Of a DNA stretch of 64,000 nucleotides, positions 54,321 to 64,000 are shown in pieces (position 1 is the stretch's first letter; every line of letters begins with the position of its first letter). The DNA is from Pseudoduganella lutea (GTDB lineage Bacteria; Pseudomonadota; Gammaproteobacteria; Burkholderiales; Burkholderiaceae_D): NCBI RefSeq assembly GCF_004209755.1, contig NZ_CP035913.1, positions 6,820,001 through 6,884,000 on the forward strand, written 5' to 3'. The position numbers were made by a program, and so were the translations under genes. Below the pieces are notes generated by a model that made no database searches, was not told the origin of the DNA, and saw nothing but the letters and a program-made list of their open reading frames with translations.

Positions 54321-54340
54321 TACTGTTTGGATGAACAGTA
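54321..54340 (-). promoter_or_regulatory. LexA/SOS-type operator before the recombinase
   Basis: TACTGT-N8-ACAGTA palindrome (CTGT-N8-ACAG core at 54323-54338), 12-31 bases upstream of the recombinase start, matching the SOS box of beta/gammaproteobacteria. Two more TACTGT steps lie just upstream toward 54365, and a TACAAT -10-like hexamer overlaps the region. Confidence 0.65.
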
Positions 54341-54556
54341 TTGTACAGTACCGCATACAGTACTTTTGCTCTCTTTTTAATCTCCCTTTCTGCTCCGTTT
54401 CCGCACCGCTTTTGCTACCCTTTGCGCTGTCACGCCCATTGCATGCATAAAACTACTCAGCGCTCACAGCGTTCCCATAGGCGGTCGATCTCGATCAAGG
54501 CTGCCACGTACTTGGCATAAGCAGATCCATAGCGCACTTGGCGCGGCCGTCCAGCG

Positions 54557-55396
54557 TCACTTACCCGTCGCGCCAGCAGTGCGCTTTGCAAATATATCCT
54601 TGAAGACCGGCATGGCAGAGAACACATTCGGCCAGCCTGCGTAGAAGGCCAGCTGGGTGAGCATCTCGGAAGCCTGCGTTTCGGTAAGGCCGCTATCCAT
54701 TGCCCGGTTCAGGTGGTATGGGATCTGCGCCACCTGGCCGGAAGCGACAAGTGCACTGACAGTGACCATGCTCCGGTCGCGCGGCGCCAGGCCAGGGCGC
54801 AGCCAGAGGTCACGGAACAAGGCGTCGGTCGTGTACTGGACCACGCCCGGCGCGACCTTGCCGAAATTTTCATCGACCGACTTCGCACGCTTGTCGTCCG
54901 CTTGTTTATCAAGCGGCAGCGATTGCACTTTCGCCAAGGGTAACTGTTTGCTGGTGATCTTGCGTTCTGCAAAGACGGGCCTGGTTGCGCTGACGGCCGC
55001 CATGGCGTTTGGCCAGCCCGCATAGAAAGCCAGGTGCGTGATGATTTCCGAGATCTCTCCGGGCGTGACCCCGTTGTCGAGCGCCCGGTTCAGGTAAAAC
55101 GGCAGTTCCAGAGGCTCGTTCCTGGCGATCAATACCGCGAGCGTGACAATGCTCCGGTCTCGTGGCGATAAGTCGGGACGAGCCCAGACGTCGCCGAGCA
55201 GCAGGCCTTGGGTATAGTTTTCGAGTGCGGGAGCAACCATTTGAATTTCCCTTGATGAGAGTGAGGGAGTGCTGGCTGGCTTGGACGCCTGTGCGGCTGC
55301 CTCGCCCAGCAACGCAAATATCGACAAGCCGCCTAGCGCGATGCCGTTTGCCCTTGCCCACATTGATGGGGCACGCTTACTTCCCGTATTGTTCAT
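54557..55396 (-). CDS. exported carboxymuconolactone-decarboxylase-like protein (two domains)
   Basis: A 279-residue protein with an N-terminal signal ([22 protein letters not shown]) and two tandem CMD repeats, each with [13 protein letters not shown] / [13 protein letters not shown] and a [11 protein letters not shown] / [11 protein letters not shown] end. The AhpD CxxC pair is absent. Start 55396 overlaps the cupin stop by 20 bases; the longer frame would read into the cupin gene. Last gene of the leftward redox operon. Such exported CMD proteins are recurrent beside molybdenum oxidoreductases; their reaction is not established. Confidence 0.75.
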   Translation of the reverse strand: MNNTGSKRAPSMWARANGIALGGLSIFALLGEAAAQASKPASTPSLSSREIQMVAPALENYTQGLLLGDVWARPDLSPRDRSIVTLAVLIARNEPLELPFYLNRALDNGVTPGEISEIITHLAFYAGWPNAMAAVSATRPVFAERKITSKQLPLAKVQSLPLDKQADDKRAKSVDENFGKVAPGVVQYTTDALFRDLWLRPGLAPRDRSMVTVSALVASGQVAQIPYHLNRAMDSGLTETQASEMLTQLAFYAGWPNVFSAMPVFKDIFAKRTAGATGK

Positions 55397-55898
55397 CGCT
55401 GACTCGCTCCATCCATTCGACATTCTTGCCATTGGCGCTCTCCTGAATGGCAATGTGTGTAACCGCGGTCGTTGGGGCGGCGCCATGCCAGTGCTTGACG
55501 CCAGGCGGGGTCCAGATGACGTCCCCCGGACGGATCTGCTCCACTACACCGCCCCATTGCTGTATCCGGCCCGCACCAGCGGTGACGACCAGTACCTGTC
55601 CCATCGGGTGCGTATGCCAGGCCGAACGTGCACCTGGTTCGAAGGTCACCGCACCGCCCGACACGGCGGACGGGGCGCGCACGCCGAACAGTGGATCAAC
55701 GCGCACGCTGCCCGTGAAGTGCTGTGCGGGCCCTTTGGCCGACGCCTGGCTACCCGCGCGGGAGATGACCATTTGGGCCTGGTTGCCGTTCGCATCGACA
55801 GCAGCAGTGCCAACTGGTGTAGTTCCCGTGGTTCCGGTTTGAGCAAGCGCCGACGCACTCAGCGTGAGTGACATTACTGCTGCGGCAATCATTTTCAT
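55377..55898 (-). CDS. exported cupin protein
   Basis: A 173-residue single-domain cupin with signal peptide ([20 protein letters not shown]). Metal motif 1 reads [18 protein letters not shown] with HTH and a downstream glutamine/glutamate position, motif 2 [17 protein letters not shown]. Start 55898 follows AAAGGATGGAC; longer in-frame starts spoil the signal. Together with the CMD protein this forms the common periplasmic cupin/CMD pair. Coupled to the molybdenum operon upstream. Confidence 0.78.
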   Translation of the reverse strand: MKMIAAAVMSLTLSASALAQTGTTGTTPVGTAAVDANGNQAQMVISRAGSQASAKGPAQHFTGSVRVDPLFGVRAPSAVSGGAVTFEPGARSAWHTHPMGQVLVVTAGAGRIQQWGGVVEQIRPGDVIWTPPGVKHWHGAAPTTAVTHIAIQESANGKNVEWMERVSDEQYGK

Positions 55899-55975
55899 GT
55901 CCATCCTTTCAAGCCTCTGGCCCGACAATGCGTGTCGAGCCGATACGTTAATGACGTTCCGAACCGACTGCTTTC

Positions 55976-58186
55976 TCAAACGACGTCTGGCAAGCGGTCG
56001 AGGAACTTGTCCAAGGTGATGGGGTAATCGTGCACACGTACCCCCGTCGCGTTATAGACCGCGTTAGCGACTGCGGCGGCGACGCCACTGATGCCGAGCT
56101 CCCCTACCCCCTTGGCTTTCAGCGGTGACCCGGCCGGATCGACCTCATCGAGGAAGATGACTTCCTGGTGCGGAATATCGGCGTGAACCGGGACTTCGTA
56201 GCCGGCGAGATCGTGGTTGACGAAGAAGCCGGCGCGCTTGTCGACGACGAGTTCCTCCATCAATGCCGCGCCGACACCCATGGTCATACCCCCAATCACC
56301 TGGCTGCGCGCCGCCTTGGGGTTCAGGATGCGGCCTGCCGCGCAAACGGCGAGCATGCGTCGCACCCGGATCTCTCCAGTGGCTGCATCGACCCCGACTT
56401 CAACAAAATGCGCGCCGAAGGTCTGTACCGCATAACGCTTGGTGAGATCGCCGAATTCCATGACATCCTCGGCCTCCAGGTCATGCCATCGCGATGCATG
56501 TGTCAGCGGCACAGTACGGCTCCCGGCGCGCACCATGCCATCGGCGAATTCGGCGCTTGCCGGATCCATGTCGAGTTGCCGCGCCACGGCTTCACGCAGC
56601 TTCACGCAGGCGGCATACACGCCGGCCGTCGAGGAAGCCGCCCCCCATTGCCCGCCCGAACCGGCGGACTCGGGAAAGCGAGAGTCGCCGAGTTTCACGG
56701 TCACCTTGTCCACGCCGATGCCCATCATCTCGGCCGCGGTCTGGGCGATGATGGTATAGGACCCGGTGCCGATATCGGTCATGTCAGTCTCGACGGTCAC
56801 GATGCCGCGATTGTCGAGACGAACACGGGCAGCAGACTTCATCACGGGCGCGCCGCGGATCGCCGCGGCCATCCCCATCCCGACCAGCCAGCGACCGTCT
56901 CGCCGGCTGCCGGGACGTACCGGGCGTTCGCTCCAGCCAAAACGCTTTGCCCCCGTCTGCAGGCATTCGACCAACTGGCGCTTCGAGAACGGGCGCTTGG
57001 GATCCTCGGGATCGACCTGGGTGTCGTTGAGCACACGGAACGCGACCGGATCCATGGCGAGCTTCTCAGCCATCTCGTCCATGGCAATCTCGAGCGCCAT
57101 CATTCCCGGCGCTTCGCCGGGCGCGCGCATCGCACTCCCTTCTGCGAGGTCAAGGTGTGCCAGCCGCAGGCGCGTCATCCGGTTCGGAGCGGCATACAAC
57201 AGGCGCGTTGCTGCGGTGGCTGCCTCTGGCCTGCCGCCGGCGATATTCCCCGACCAGCTCTCGTGCCCGATTGCCGTGATCCTGCCATTGCTGTCGGCCC
57301 CGATACGAATCCGCTGGATCGTGGCCGGGCGATGTGTCACGTTGTTGAACATGAGCGCGCGCTGCAGGGCCACCTTGACCGGCCGCCCCACCTTGCGCGC
57401 CGCCACGGCTGCCAGGACCGCATCGGACAGGATCGTGCCTTTGCCGCCGAATCCGCCGCCGATATAGGGCGAAACGATCCGGACATTCTCCTTGGCGATG
57501 CCGAGTGTCTTTGCAATGTCCCGCACACCCCAGTTGACCTGCTGGATGGCAGTCCAGAGCGTGAGCTTGCCGCCGTCCCATGCCGCAATCGTCGCGTGCG
57601 GCTCCATCATCGCGTGCGACTGGTCCGGGGTTGTGAAGCTCGCATCGAGCGTCACGGCTGCTTTGGCATAGCCGCCTTCGAAATCGCCGACCGTGGTTTC
57701 GGGCGGCGGTGCGAACGGGGCTACCTTCGAGAGCGGCGCGCTTTCCTTCGCTGCCGCCAGATCGAAGGCACCTTCGGTCCGGGCATAGCGCACCCGCACC
57801 AGTTGTGCGGCGGCGCGGGCCTGCTCGAAGGTCTGCGCCACGACGATCGCCGCCGCCTGGTGGTAATGATCGACCTCCGGTCCGGCGAGCGCGCGTGCCG
57901 CATAGAACTCGCCCTTGTCGAGCTTGCCCGCACTCCCGGCGGTGATCACGGCGAGCACGCCCGGGGCCCGGCTGGCAGCCCGTGTATCGATCGCCTCGAT
58001 TCGCCCTTTGGCGATCGCGGCACCGACGATGTATCCATATACCGCACCCGGCGCGGCGGCGTTCTGCTCATAGGCGTAGGTTGCGGTCCCGGTTGTCTTG
58101 AGCGGTCCCTCGACGCGGTCGGTCGGTCGGCCGACAACCTTGAGCTGGTCGATCGGATTGGTGGTAGCGGGGGTGTCGAATCTCAT
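55976..58186 (-). CDS. periplasmic aldehyde oxidoreductase, molybdenum subunit (PaoC-like)
   Basis: A 736-residue xanthine-oxidase-family large subunit. It starts [26 protein letters not shown] (motif around RFDTPATT), carries the molybdopterin-binding [13 protein letters not shown], the cofactor-contact [10 protein letters not shown] and the active-site Glu in [14 protein letters not shown] near the C-terminus. Start 58186 is set by ATGA overlap with the FAD-subunit stop; it lacks its own signal, so the trimer is exported with the Tat-bearing 2Fe-2S subunit. Substrates are likely aldehydes. Confidence 0.86.
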   Translation of the reverse strand: MRFDTPATTNPIDQLKVVGRPTDRVEGPLKTTGTATYAYEQNAAAPGAVYGYIVGAAIAKGRIEAIDTRAASRAPGVLAVITAGSAGKLDKGEFYAARALAGPEVDHYHQAAAIVVAQTFEQARAAAQLVRVRYARTEGAFDLAAAKESAPLSKVAPFAPPPETTVGDFEGGYAKAAVTLDASFTTPDQSHAMMEPHATIAAWDGGKLTLWTAIQQVNWGVRDIAKTLGIAKENVRIVSPYIGGGFGGKGTILSDAVLAAVAARKVGRPVKVALQRALMFNNVTHRPATIQRIRIGADSNGRITAIGHESWSGNIAGGRPEAATAATRLLYAAPNRMTRLRLAHLDLAEGSAMRAPGEAPGMMALEIAMDEMAEKLAMDPVAFRVLNDTQVDPEDPKRPFSKRQLVECLQTGAKRFGWSERPVRPGSRRDGRWLVGMGMAAAIRGAPVMKSAARVRLDNRGIVTVETDMTDIGTGSYTIIAQTAAEMMGIGVDKVTVKLGDSRFPESAGSGGQWGAASSTAGVYAACVKLREAVARQLDMDPASAEFADGMVRAGSRTVPLTHASRWHDLEAEDVMEFGDLTKRYAVQTFGAHFVEVGVDAATGEIRVRRMLAVCAAGRILNPKAARSQVIGGMTMGVGAALMEELVVDKRAGFFVNHDLAGYEVPVHADIPHQEVIFLDEVDPAGSPLKAKGVGELGISGVAAAVANAVYNATGVRVHDYPITLDKFLDRLPDVV

Positions 58187-59142
58187 GACTTCATACTCCG
58201 TGCTTGCGCGAGCACCGCACCGAGCGTGCGCTCGACCAGCGTCAGCTTGAATGCGTTCTCGTGCGTCGTCCTGGCGCCCCTGAGCAGGCGCGCGGTCACA
58301 GCTTTGGCGCCTTGTGGCATCTCGCGTTCGGCCTCCTCGACCCGCCACGGCATGTGGGCCACGCCCCCCAGGGCGACGCGTCCGCTGCCGTCCGGCTGCA
58401 CGATGGCGCCGACCGAAACCAGTGCGAAGGCATAGGAAGCACGGTCGCGCACCTTGTGATAGATGTGCGTACCGCCGATTGGCGCCGGCAAGGTCACTGC
58501 GGTGATCAGTTCGCCACGCTGCAGGGTGGCCTCCCGCTGGGGTGTATCGCCTGGCAGGCGGTAAAAATCGGCAATCGCGATCCTGCGCCTTGCGCCATCG
58601 GCCTTCACCGTCTCGACGGTGGCATCAAGGGCCCGCATCGCCACTGCCATGTCGCTCGGATGCGTCGCAATGCACGCGTCGCTGGTGCCGATGACCGCAT
58701 GCAGGCGGCTGAAGCCGCCTATCGCGCCGCAACCACTGCCGGGCTGGCGCTTGTTGCACGGCTGGTTCGTGTCATAGAAGTAGGTGCAGCGGGTCCGCTG
58801 CAGCAGGTTGCCCACCGTCGTCGCCTTGTTGCGCAGTTGACCGGACGCGCCGGCAAGCAAGGCGCGCGACAGCAGGCTGTAATCGCGGCGCACCTGCTGG
58901 TCCGCCGCAAGATCGGTATTGCGCACCAGTGCGCCGATGCGCAATCCGCCCTCCGGAGTCTGCTCGATCTTGTCCAGGCCGAGGCCGTTCACGTCCACCA
59001 GGTGGGCTGGCGTCTCGATCTCGAGTTTCATCAGGTCGAGCAGGTTCGTGCCACCGGCAATGAATTTTGCGTCGGGGTTGCGCTCGATCGCTGCTGCGGC
59101 ATGCGCCGGGGACTGGGCGCGTTCATAGGTAAAGGCTTTCAT
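58183..59142 (-). CDS. periplasmic aldehyde oxidoreductase, FAD subunit with 4Fe-4S-type cysteines (PaoB-like)
   Basis: A 319-residue FAD-binding subunit of the CO-dehydrogenase/XDH type: [25 protein letters not shown] and [19 protein letters not shown] cysteine cluster [16 protein letters not shown]...GSGCGAI...[10 protein letters not shown] matches the region that binds an extra 4Fe-4S cluster in E. coli PaoB. ATGA overlaps on both sides. Electron transfer to the FAD and then to an unknown acceptor. Confidence 0.85.
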   Translation of the reverse strand: MKAFTYERAQSPAHAAAAIERNPDAKFIAGGTNLLDLMKLEIETPAHLVDVNGLGLDKIEQTPEGGLRIGALVRNTDLAADQQVRRDYSLLSRALLAGASGQLRNKATTVGNLLQRTRCTYFYDTNQPCNKRQPGSGCGAIGGFSRLHAVIGTSDACIATHPSDMAVAMRALDATVETVKADGARRRIAIADFYRLPGDTPQREATLQRGELITAVTLPAPIGGTHIYHKVRDRASYAFALVSVGAIVQPDGSGRVALGGVAHMPWRVEEAEREMPQGAKAVTARLLRGARTTHENAFKLTLVERTLGAVLAQARSMKS

Positions 59143-59789
59143 GGCATGCCTTTCATGCCGCTCTTGCCAGCTACTTCAGTGATCGCATCGATGATGTTCG
59201 AATAGGCACCACAACGGCAGATGTTCCCGCTCATGCGTTCGCGGAGCTCGCTGGCACTCAGCATCGGCCGGGCCGCAAGATTCTCGCTGACGTGGCTTGG
59301 GATGCCCGCCTCGATCTCGTCGAGTACTGCCACCGCCGAACAGATTTGTCCTGGTGTGCAATAGCCGCACTGGTAGCCATCGTGCTTGACGAAGGCCGCC
59401 TGCATGGCATGCATGCGCTCGGGCGTGCCCAGGCCTTCGATCGTGGTAATGCTGTCGCTCTCGTGCATGATGGCCAGCGTCAGGCAGGCATTGATGCGGC
59501 GTCCATTCACGAGGACAGTGCACGCACCGCATTGGCCCTGGTCGCATCCCTTTTTCGTGCCTGTGAAGTGCAGGTGCTCGCGCAGTGCGTCGAGCAGGGT
59601 CGTGCGTGTGTCGATGTGAAGCTCATGGGATTGGCCATTCACCTTGAGCCGGAGCTTTGCCATAGCGCCCTGCCCGGCAACAGGTGCTTGTGCGGCGGCG
59701 CCGACTGGCATAACGCTGGCGGCCGCTGCGGCCGATCCGGCCAGCAGGAATTCCCGCCGCGACAATTCGAGACTATCTGGACTATTCAT
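59139..59789 (-). CDS. periplasmic aldehyde oxidoreductase, Tat-exported 2Fe-2S subunit (PaoA-like)
   Basis: A 216-residue iron-sulfur subunit with a Tat signal ([21 protein letters not shown]). The two 2Fe-2S sites are clear: [22 protein letters not shown] and CGYCTPGQ...[12 protein letters not shown]. Start 59789 follows GGAGA and begins the Tat leader. It heads the PaoABC-like block and carries the only export signal of the trimer. Confidence 0.87.
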   Translation of the reverse strand: MNSPDSLELSRREFLLAGSAAAAASVMPVGAAAQAPVAGQGAMAKLRLKVNGQSHELHIDTRTTLLDALREHLHFTGTKKGCDQGQCGACTVLVNGRRINACLTLAIMHESDSITTIEGLGTPERMHAMQAAFVKHDGYQCGYCTPGQICSAVAVLDEIEAGIPSHVSENLAARPMLSASELRERMSGNICRCGAYSNIIDAITEVAGKSGMKGMP

Positions 59790-59899
59790 GCATGCATCTC
59801 CAATCAATAACTGTTGCTGAGGTGAGCTGTGCGAAAGCGCTGTCAGCACTTTGTGCTCTTCGGCGGAACCACCCCGAGGCCGATTCGGCGCTGCGCCGG

Positions 59900-60304
59900 C
59901 TAGTGGCTGGGAGGAGTGACGGTCCCTTCGACGATAATCACGCGAGAAGTAGCCGACTTATGGCGCAGGGGCATGATCTTCCGGTAGGCGGGGGAGTCGT
60001 ACCAGGCCTGCGCCTGCGCCTTGCTATCGAACTCGATAACCACCATGCCCCCCTTTGGGCCATCACCTTCGAGCGTATTGATTTTTCCGCCACGCACGAT
60101 GTACCGTCCGCCAAACGGCAGGAAGGTCGATTCGACCTGTGCGCTGTAAGGTTTGATACCTTCGCGGTCGGTCACGACAAACTCCGAGATGTAGAACGCC
60201 CGTGGCCTGGCTGCGGGCGCCTCCTGTGCGTGGAGACCAGCCGTGGCAAACATGCCCATCATGATTGCCGGGAGCCAGCGCCGCATGCCGGGTTTGATCT
60301 TCAT
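59900..60304 (-). CDS. exported DUF1330 protein
   Basis: A 134-residue protein with signal peptide (MGMFATAGLHAQ) and a DUF1330 alpha/beta-barrel domain (RAFYISEFVVTDREGIKPYSAQVESTFLPFGGRYIVRGGK, GGMVVIEFDSKAQAQAWYDSPAYRKIMPLR). AAAGGAAAGC precedes ATG 60304. First gene of the leftward operon with the PaoABC-like genes; divergent from the AraC regulator. DUF1330 proteins are dimeric and of unknown function, though linked to monooxygenase-type chemistry. Confidence 0.76.
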   Translation of the reverse strand: MKIKPGMRRWLPAIMMGMFATAGLHAQEAPAARPRAFYISEFVVTDREGIKPYSAQVESTFLPFGGRYIVRGGKINTLEGDGPKGGMVVIEFDSKAQAQAWYDSPAYRKIMPLRHKSATSRVIIVEGTVTPPSH

Positions 60305-60452
60305 GTGCTTTCCTTTGACAAGATTGAGTTCCGCTTTCGACAATCTTGCGGCCAGCACGGTTGAAGCGGTATCCTTGTTCTGTCGAATACTTGCCCGATT
60401 CTCTGAGCGCGTCATAATTCCATTTGCATTCGTCACATCCCGTCTTATCCTG

Positions 60453-61433
60453 ATGCCGGAGATTGAGACCGATACCGTGCACCAAACTTCCCATACCGCT
60501 TTGCCCTTTTCTCTGTCCGCGCCTGATCGCCGTGAAGAATTGCGCATGCAACTGGTCAGCCGCGTGGGCGCCTTGATTGGCACTGCGGCGAGCCTGCAGA
60601 CGTCGATTCCCGGAGTGACGCTGTATCGCTATTGCGCGCCGACGCTTCCTGATGCGGCGACCTATGAACCAAGCGTGGCCATGGTTCTGCAGGGGAGAAA
60701 GCGCGTTACCTTAGGCCAGACGAGTTTCGACTACGACCCCTCCCACTTCCTCTTGACGTCATTGGATCTGCCCGTGACAAGCCAGGTTGTCGAGGCCAGC
60801 CGGGAAGATCCTTACCTGTGCATGCGGCTGAAGCTGGACATTGCGATGGTTCACGAACTGCTTGGTCGTGAAACGAACCGGGCGGTGCTGATCCACACTA
60901 GCAAACCGGCGATGACCACCGCAGAGACGACTGCCGAATTCCTCGATGCGTTCTGCCGCCTTCTGGATCTTCAACACGCCCCGCAAGACATGGAATTCAT
61001 GAGTGGGCTGATCAAGCGGGAAATCGTCTATCGCATCCTGCATAGCGCAGCCGGACAACGTCTTCGTTCGATCGCGACGGTCGGCGAGAACAGCCAGCGG
61101 GCAGCCAAGGCTGTCGAGTGGATCAGGGACAACTACACAAAGCCACTGCGCGTGGAAATGCTGGCCGGCCTCGCATGCATGGGCGTCTCGACACTTCACC
61201 ACCATTTCCGTGCCCTGACGTCCATGAGCCCACTTCAGTATCAGAAACAGTTGCGCCTGCATGAGGCGCGGCGCCGCATGCTCATGGACGGCCTGGATGC
61301 CGCCCATGCAGCCTTCGAGGTCGGCTACGAAAGTGCCAGCCAGTTCAACCGCGAATACAGCAGGTTCTTTGGCCAGTCCCCGATGCGGGACGTTCGTGCA
61401 CTGCGCATAGTGGGCGACAAGGCAGGCAGCTAG
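60453..61433 (+). CDS. AraC-family regulator (AraC_N type), likely controller of the redox operon
   Basis: A 326-residue regulator with an AraC_N domain (VTLYRYCAPTLPDAATYEPSVAMVLQGRKRVTLG) and a C-terminal double HTH (MLAGLACMGVSTLHHHFRALTSMSPLQYQKQLRLHEARRRML; FEVGYESASQFNREYSRFFGQSP). Start 60453 is chosen for domain fit, without a Shine-Dalgarno; MQLVSRV at 60546 is possible. The 148-base divergent region with the DUF1330 gene places it as regulator of the PaoABC-like operon. Confidence 0.78.
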   Translation: MPEIETDTVHQTSHTALPFSLSAPDRREELRMQLVSRVGALIGTAASLQTSIPGVTLYRYCAPTLPDAATYEPSVAMVLQGRKRVTLGQTSFDYDPSHFLLTSLDLPVTSQVVEASREDPYLCMRLKLDIAMVHELLGRETNRAVLIHTSKPAMTTAETTAEFLDAFCRLLDLQHAPQDMEFMSGLIKREIVYRILHSAAGQRLRSIATVGENSQRAAKAVEWIRDNYTKPLRVEMLAGLACMGVSTLHHHFRALTSMSPLQYQKQLRLHEARRRMLMDGLDAAHAAFEVGYESASQFNREYSRFFGQSPMRDVRALRIVGDKAGS

Positions 61434-61483
61434 GGACACCGCAAGGGTGTTCTACCGTTCACAAGCAAATAGAGGAGTCAGGA

Positions 61484-61960
61484 ATGACAAGCTGGAAAGA
61501 CAAACCGATGGGATTACCAAAAACGCATGGCCACCCGTTTCCAAACCCGATCCGAAAATTCGTTGCGGTAGCAGCCACGACTTTTCTCCTTGGTGGTGTC
61601 AATGTCGCGCAGGCGCAAGGCCAGGAATTGATGGTACGGATCTCTGAAATAGAAGTCGATGCAAAGTACCTCGAGCAGTACAAGGCAATCCTTGAAGACG
61701 AAGCGGAAGCTTCGGTAAGACTGGAGCCCGGGGTGATCGCCATTTTCCCGATGTATCGACGAGAAAAGGATACGGAGTTCAGAATCCTTGAAATGTACGC
61801 GAGTCGCGAGGCATATGAGGCGCACCTCAAGACCCCTCACTTCCAGAAATATAAATCCGGGACGCTCCACATGGTCAAATCGTTGAAGCTGGTTGATATG
61901 CAGCCCCTGGACGCAGCGACCATGACGAGAATATTCAGGAAGTCGATAAATAATCAATAA
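61484..61960 (+). CDS. exported antibiotic-biosynthesis-monooxygenase (ABM) domain protein
   Basis: A 158-residue protein with a cleavable signal (VAVAATTFLLGGVNVAQA) and a small ferredoxin-like ABM fold (MVRISEIEVDAKYLEQYKAILEDEAEASVRLEPGVIAIFPMYRREKDTEFRILEMYASREAYEAHLKT). GAGGAG lies 7 bases before ATG 61484. These dimeric barrels oxidise small aromatics or quinones without cofactors. It follows the AraC gene and converges on the LysR gene. Confidence 0.78.
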   Translation: MTSWKDKPMGLPKTHGHPFPNPIRKFVAVAATTFLLGGVNVAQAQGQELMVRISEIEVDAKYLEQYKAILEDEAEASVRLEPGVIAIFPMYRREKDTEFRILEMYASREAYEAHLKTPHFQKYKSGTLHMVKSLKLVDMQPLDAATMTRIFRKSINNQ

Positions 61961-61984
61961 GCTACTACAAGCATGCCAAGGCCA

Positions 61985-62890
61985 TCAGGACTGAGCAGGA
62001 TTCTCATAGCGAAGCGCGTCTATTACAAGCTTGAATGCCGGGGATGTATGTTTGCGGCTTGGATAATAGAGGTGGTAACCGGGTGTTGCTGGGCACCACT
62101 CCGCGAGGACCTGCACCAGGCTCCCGTCCTTCAAGTACCCACTGACTAAATCCTCAGGCACATACGCCAGAGCATATCCTCCAAGGGCCGCAGCCAGCAT
62201 CTGCGGGGTCGTGTTGACGATCACTTGTCCCTGAACCTGAATCTCCAGTTCCTTGCCATCGCGGGCGAATTCCCAGGCATACAAGCCGCCATGGGTTGCC
62301 AAACGCAGGTTGGCACAGTTGTGCGAGACCAGATCCTGCGGCACGAGTGGTCCGGAACGCTGCGCTAAATACGCAGGCGCGCCAACCACTATATGGCGAA
62401 AATCGGGTCCGATACGCATCGCGATCATATCTTTCGCAACCCGGTCGCCAAGCCGTACGCCAGCATCGTAACGTTCGATGACGATATCGATCATTGCATA
62501 GCTGATCGCTATTTCGATGTTGAGATCAGGATACGCCGGCAACAGTGGTGACAGCTTTGGCCACAGGATCGTGCTCGCTGCATGATCATGTGCACTGATC
62601 CGGATTGTGCCTCCCGGTTTCCCGCGTCCCTCGGAAAGAGTCTTCAGCCCCGCAGCGATGCCTTCGTAGTGTGGCAGTAGATCTTCGTAGAGCTTCTCTC
62701 CCGCCTCGGTAGGTGAAACGCCGCGCGTGGAACGCGTCAGCAAGCGGACGCCCAACTTCTCTTCCAAGCTGCGGATAGTATGGCTGAGCGCAGATTGCGA
62801 CACGCCGACTCGAGCCGCCGCGCGCGTAAAACTGCGTTCTCGCGCCACGACAACGAACGCTGCAAGATTGTTGAGATCGATGCGATCCAT
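61985..62890 (-). CDS. LysR-family transcriptional regulator
   Basis: A 301-residue regulator of the CrgA/DhcR-like group. HTH at residues 8-66 (NLAAFVVVARERSFTRAAARVGVSQSALSHTIRSLEEKLGVRLL), effector domain from ~90 (GTIRISAHDHAASTILWPKL...HNCANLRLATHGGLYAWEF). AGGG precedes the ATG. It is divergent from the PQQ dehydrogenase gene across a 214-base gap, so may control it. Confidence 0.85.
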   Translation of the reverse strand: MDRIDLNNLAAFVVVARERSFTRAAARVGVSQSALSHTIRSLEEKLGVRLLTRSTRGVSPTEAGEKLYEDLLPHYEGIAAGLKTLSEGRGKPGGTIRISAHDHAASTILWPKLSPLLPAYPDLNIEIAISYAMIDIVIERYDAGVRLGDRVAKDMIAMRIGPDFRHIVVGAPAYLAQRSGPLVPQDLVSHNCANLRLATHGGLYAWEFARDGKELEIQVQGQVIVNTTPQMLAAALGGYALAYVPEDLVSGYLKDGSLVQVLAEWCPATPGYHLYYPSRKHTSPAFKLVIDALRYENPAQS

Positions 62891-63104
62891 TAATGAGCCC
62901 TGTTCATATCGGTTAGCGAAGATTACCAGCTTCCCTCATCACTGGCGAATGGCTAAAGTTGATCATGGAACGCGGTTTCGGCCCCTGCCTTACTCGCAGA
63001 CACGGGACTGACGCCGGCAAGGACACACGTGGATCGACGAATTTTGTAGCCAGAAAAGGCAAGTATTCACGCCGACTTCTTGCCGGCCAAGAACAGGAAA
63101 ATTT

Positions 63105-64000
63105 ATGCCAACAGAAAATCCAGAAACGAACCGGGGCCGCGAGTGGCCCCGGCGTACCTATGCGGCTGCGCTGGTAGCGATTGGCCTAAGCCTCTTGGCC
63201 GGCGGGACGATGCTGGCAAGTGCAGGGGGCTCGTTGTACTATCTGGCCGCCGGCGCGGCAATATCGCTTGGCGGCTTGCTCGCATGGCGCCGCGATCCAC
63301 GCGCCGCCCGGGTGTACGGTGTGTTTCTGTTGGCCACGCTTACCTGGTCAATCTACGAGGTCGGATTCGACCCATGGGGTTTGATCGTCCGGCTCGGTGC
63401 GCTGTCCGTCATCGGTACGCCAGTCCTTTTCCTGCGCGAACCGAAGAATGCATTGCGCACTTCGGCTTCAAGCCGCCTCCGCCTTCGGCATTTCGCTTTC
63501 GCGCTTCCAGCAGCAGTATTGAGTGGCGCAGCGATTCATGCCATGGGCCCGGCGCAACCGGTCGATCCTTTATGGGCACGTGGCGAGGCACCGCCGGTAG
63601 CGGCACGTTCCGAAGTCCCGGCCAACGCGGACCGCAAGGATTGGCCTCATTATGGCAATGACGCCGGGGGCTCGCGTTTCAGTCCGCTGGCCCAGATCAC
63701 GCGTGCCAATGTCGACAAGCTGGAAGTGGCGTGGGAAGCCGATGTCGGTCCCGCATCACCCGGCCCACGCGCCAGCTTGCAGGTTACGCCCATCAATATC
63801 GGCGATGCTCTTTTCGTCTGCAACGGCCACAACATGGTCCTTTCGCTCGATGCAGAGACGGGCAAGGAGCGCTGGCGCTACGACATGAACACGGGCGTCG
63901 CGCCATCGGGCAAGCCTTGCCGTGGTGTTGCATACTTCCGTGTTCCGAACGCGACCGGCATGTGCGCCGAACGTATCATCGCAACGAACCAGACACCCGA
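63105..64000 (+). CDS. membrane-bound PQQ-dependent dehydrogenase, glucose/quinate type (3' end beyond window)
   Basis: The first 298 codons of a large quinoprotein. Four to five transmembrane helices lie at about 19-140 (TYAAALVAIGLSLLAGGTMLASAG, and others), the membrane anchor of GDH-type enzymes. The periplasmic beta-propeller begins DWPHYGNDAGGSRFSPLAQITRANV, with the family CNGHNMVLSLDAETGKERW and conserved GVAPSGKPCRGVAYF. AGGAAAATTT precedes ATG 63105. The catalytic Asp/His lie beyond the window. It would oxidise sugars, quinate or shikimate to feed the respiratory chain. Confidence 0.84.
   Translation, partial: MPTENPETNRGREWPRRTYAAALVAIGLSLLAGGTMLASAGGSLYYLAAGAAISLGGLLAWRRDPRAARVYGVFLLATLTWSIYEVGFDPWGLIVRLGALSVIGTPVLFLREPKNALRTSASSRLRLRHFAFALPAAVLSGAAIHAMGPAQPVDPLWARGEAPPVAARSEVPANADRKDWPHYGNDAGGSRFSPLAQITRANVDKLEVAWEADVGPASPGPRASLQVTPINIGDALFVCNGHNMVLSLDAETGKERWRYDMNTGVAPSGKPCRGVAYFRVPNATGMCAERIIATNQTP

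Overview
The window is high-GC, densely coded DNA that looks like a betaproteobacterium of the Oxalobacteraceae (Massilia, Duganella or Pseudoduganella type). This is an inference from base composition, the mix of families (RlhA, YoaE-type TerC/CBS protein, LtaS-like sulfatase, PQQ glucose-type dehydrogenase, many LysR/AraC regulators) and a palindromic intergenic repeat near 49.6 kb. No rRNA, tRNA or CRISPR array was seen.

Region 1 (1-16.0 kb) is mixed housekeeping and envelope content: a PAS sensor cut by the window edge, a small secreted protein, an M48 lipoprotein protease, a GNAT acetyltransferase, an M35 (deuterolysin-like) secreted protease next to a free-standing copy of its N-terminal domain, the 23S rRNA hydroxylation enzyme RlhA, a TerC/CBS membrane protein, a Tat-exported Gfo/Idh/MocA oxidoreductase, a frameshifted Hcp-like gene, an LtaS-like phosphoglycerol transferase, a beta-lactamase-fold lipoprotein, and a LysR/NAD(P)-binding protein pair. 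Region 2 (16.1-17.9 kb) holds two tiny secreted Cys-rich proteins, a membrane protein, and a decayed piece of a Fis-type regulator.

Region 3 (18.1-49.5 kb) is the main feature: a contractile injection system of the extracellular (eCIS, Afp/PVC-like) type. Three DUF4157 proteins precede it. They share an N-terminal C-x-C-x3-C-x2-C module and a DUF4157 HExxH domain but carry three different C-terminal domains (caspase-like, NlpC/P60-like, M35-like), which is the layout expected of exchangeable cargo. A dedicated sigma-54 activator without a receiver domain follows. Divergent from it, a near-perfect -24/-12 promoter with an upstream palindrome precedes about 23 kb of tightly overlapping structural genes: sheath, tube, putative baseplate chaperone, Pro/Ala-rich protein, DUF4255 cap protein, AAA+ ATPase, CIS tube/hub adaptor, gpX-like LysM, hub, gpV spike, PAAR-like tip, gp25 wedge, two baseplate J-like proteins (the first split by a frame change at a G6 run), tail protein I, and a 1495-residue beta-helix DUF6519 protein as candidate fibre. 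I see no tape-measure gene, capsid, terminase or lysis genes, so this is not a prophage.

Region 4 (49.7-54.3 kb) holds an AraC regulator divergent from a small cytochrome-b-like membrane protein, a fatty acid desaturase overlapping a PhnD-like solute-binding protein without signal peptide, and a tyrosine recombinase whose promoter carries a LexA-type box. Region 5 (54.6-64 kb) is a redox block: a leftward operon encoding a DUF1330 protein, a PaoABC-like periplasmic molybdenum aldehyde oxidoreductase (2Fe-2S, FAD and Mo subunits), a secreted cupin and a secreted two-domain carboxymuconolactone-decarboxylase-like protein, with a divergent AraC regulator, then an ABM protein, a LysR regulator and the start of a membrane PQQ dehydrogenase cut by the window end.

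Three single-base frame breaks (near 10270, 17841, 22140) and the split J gene (37803-37808) may be real decay, recoding or assembly indels; this should be settled first.
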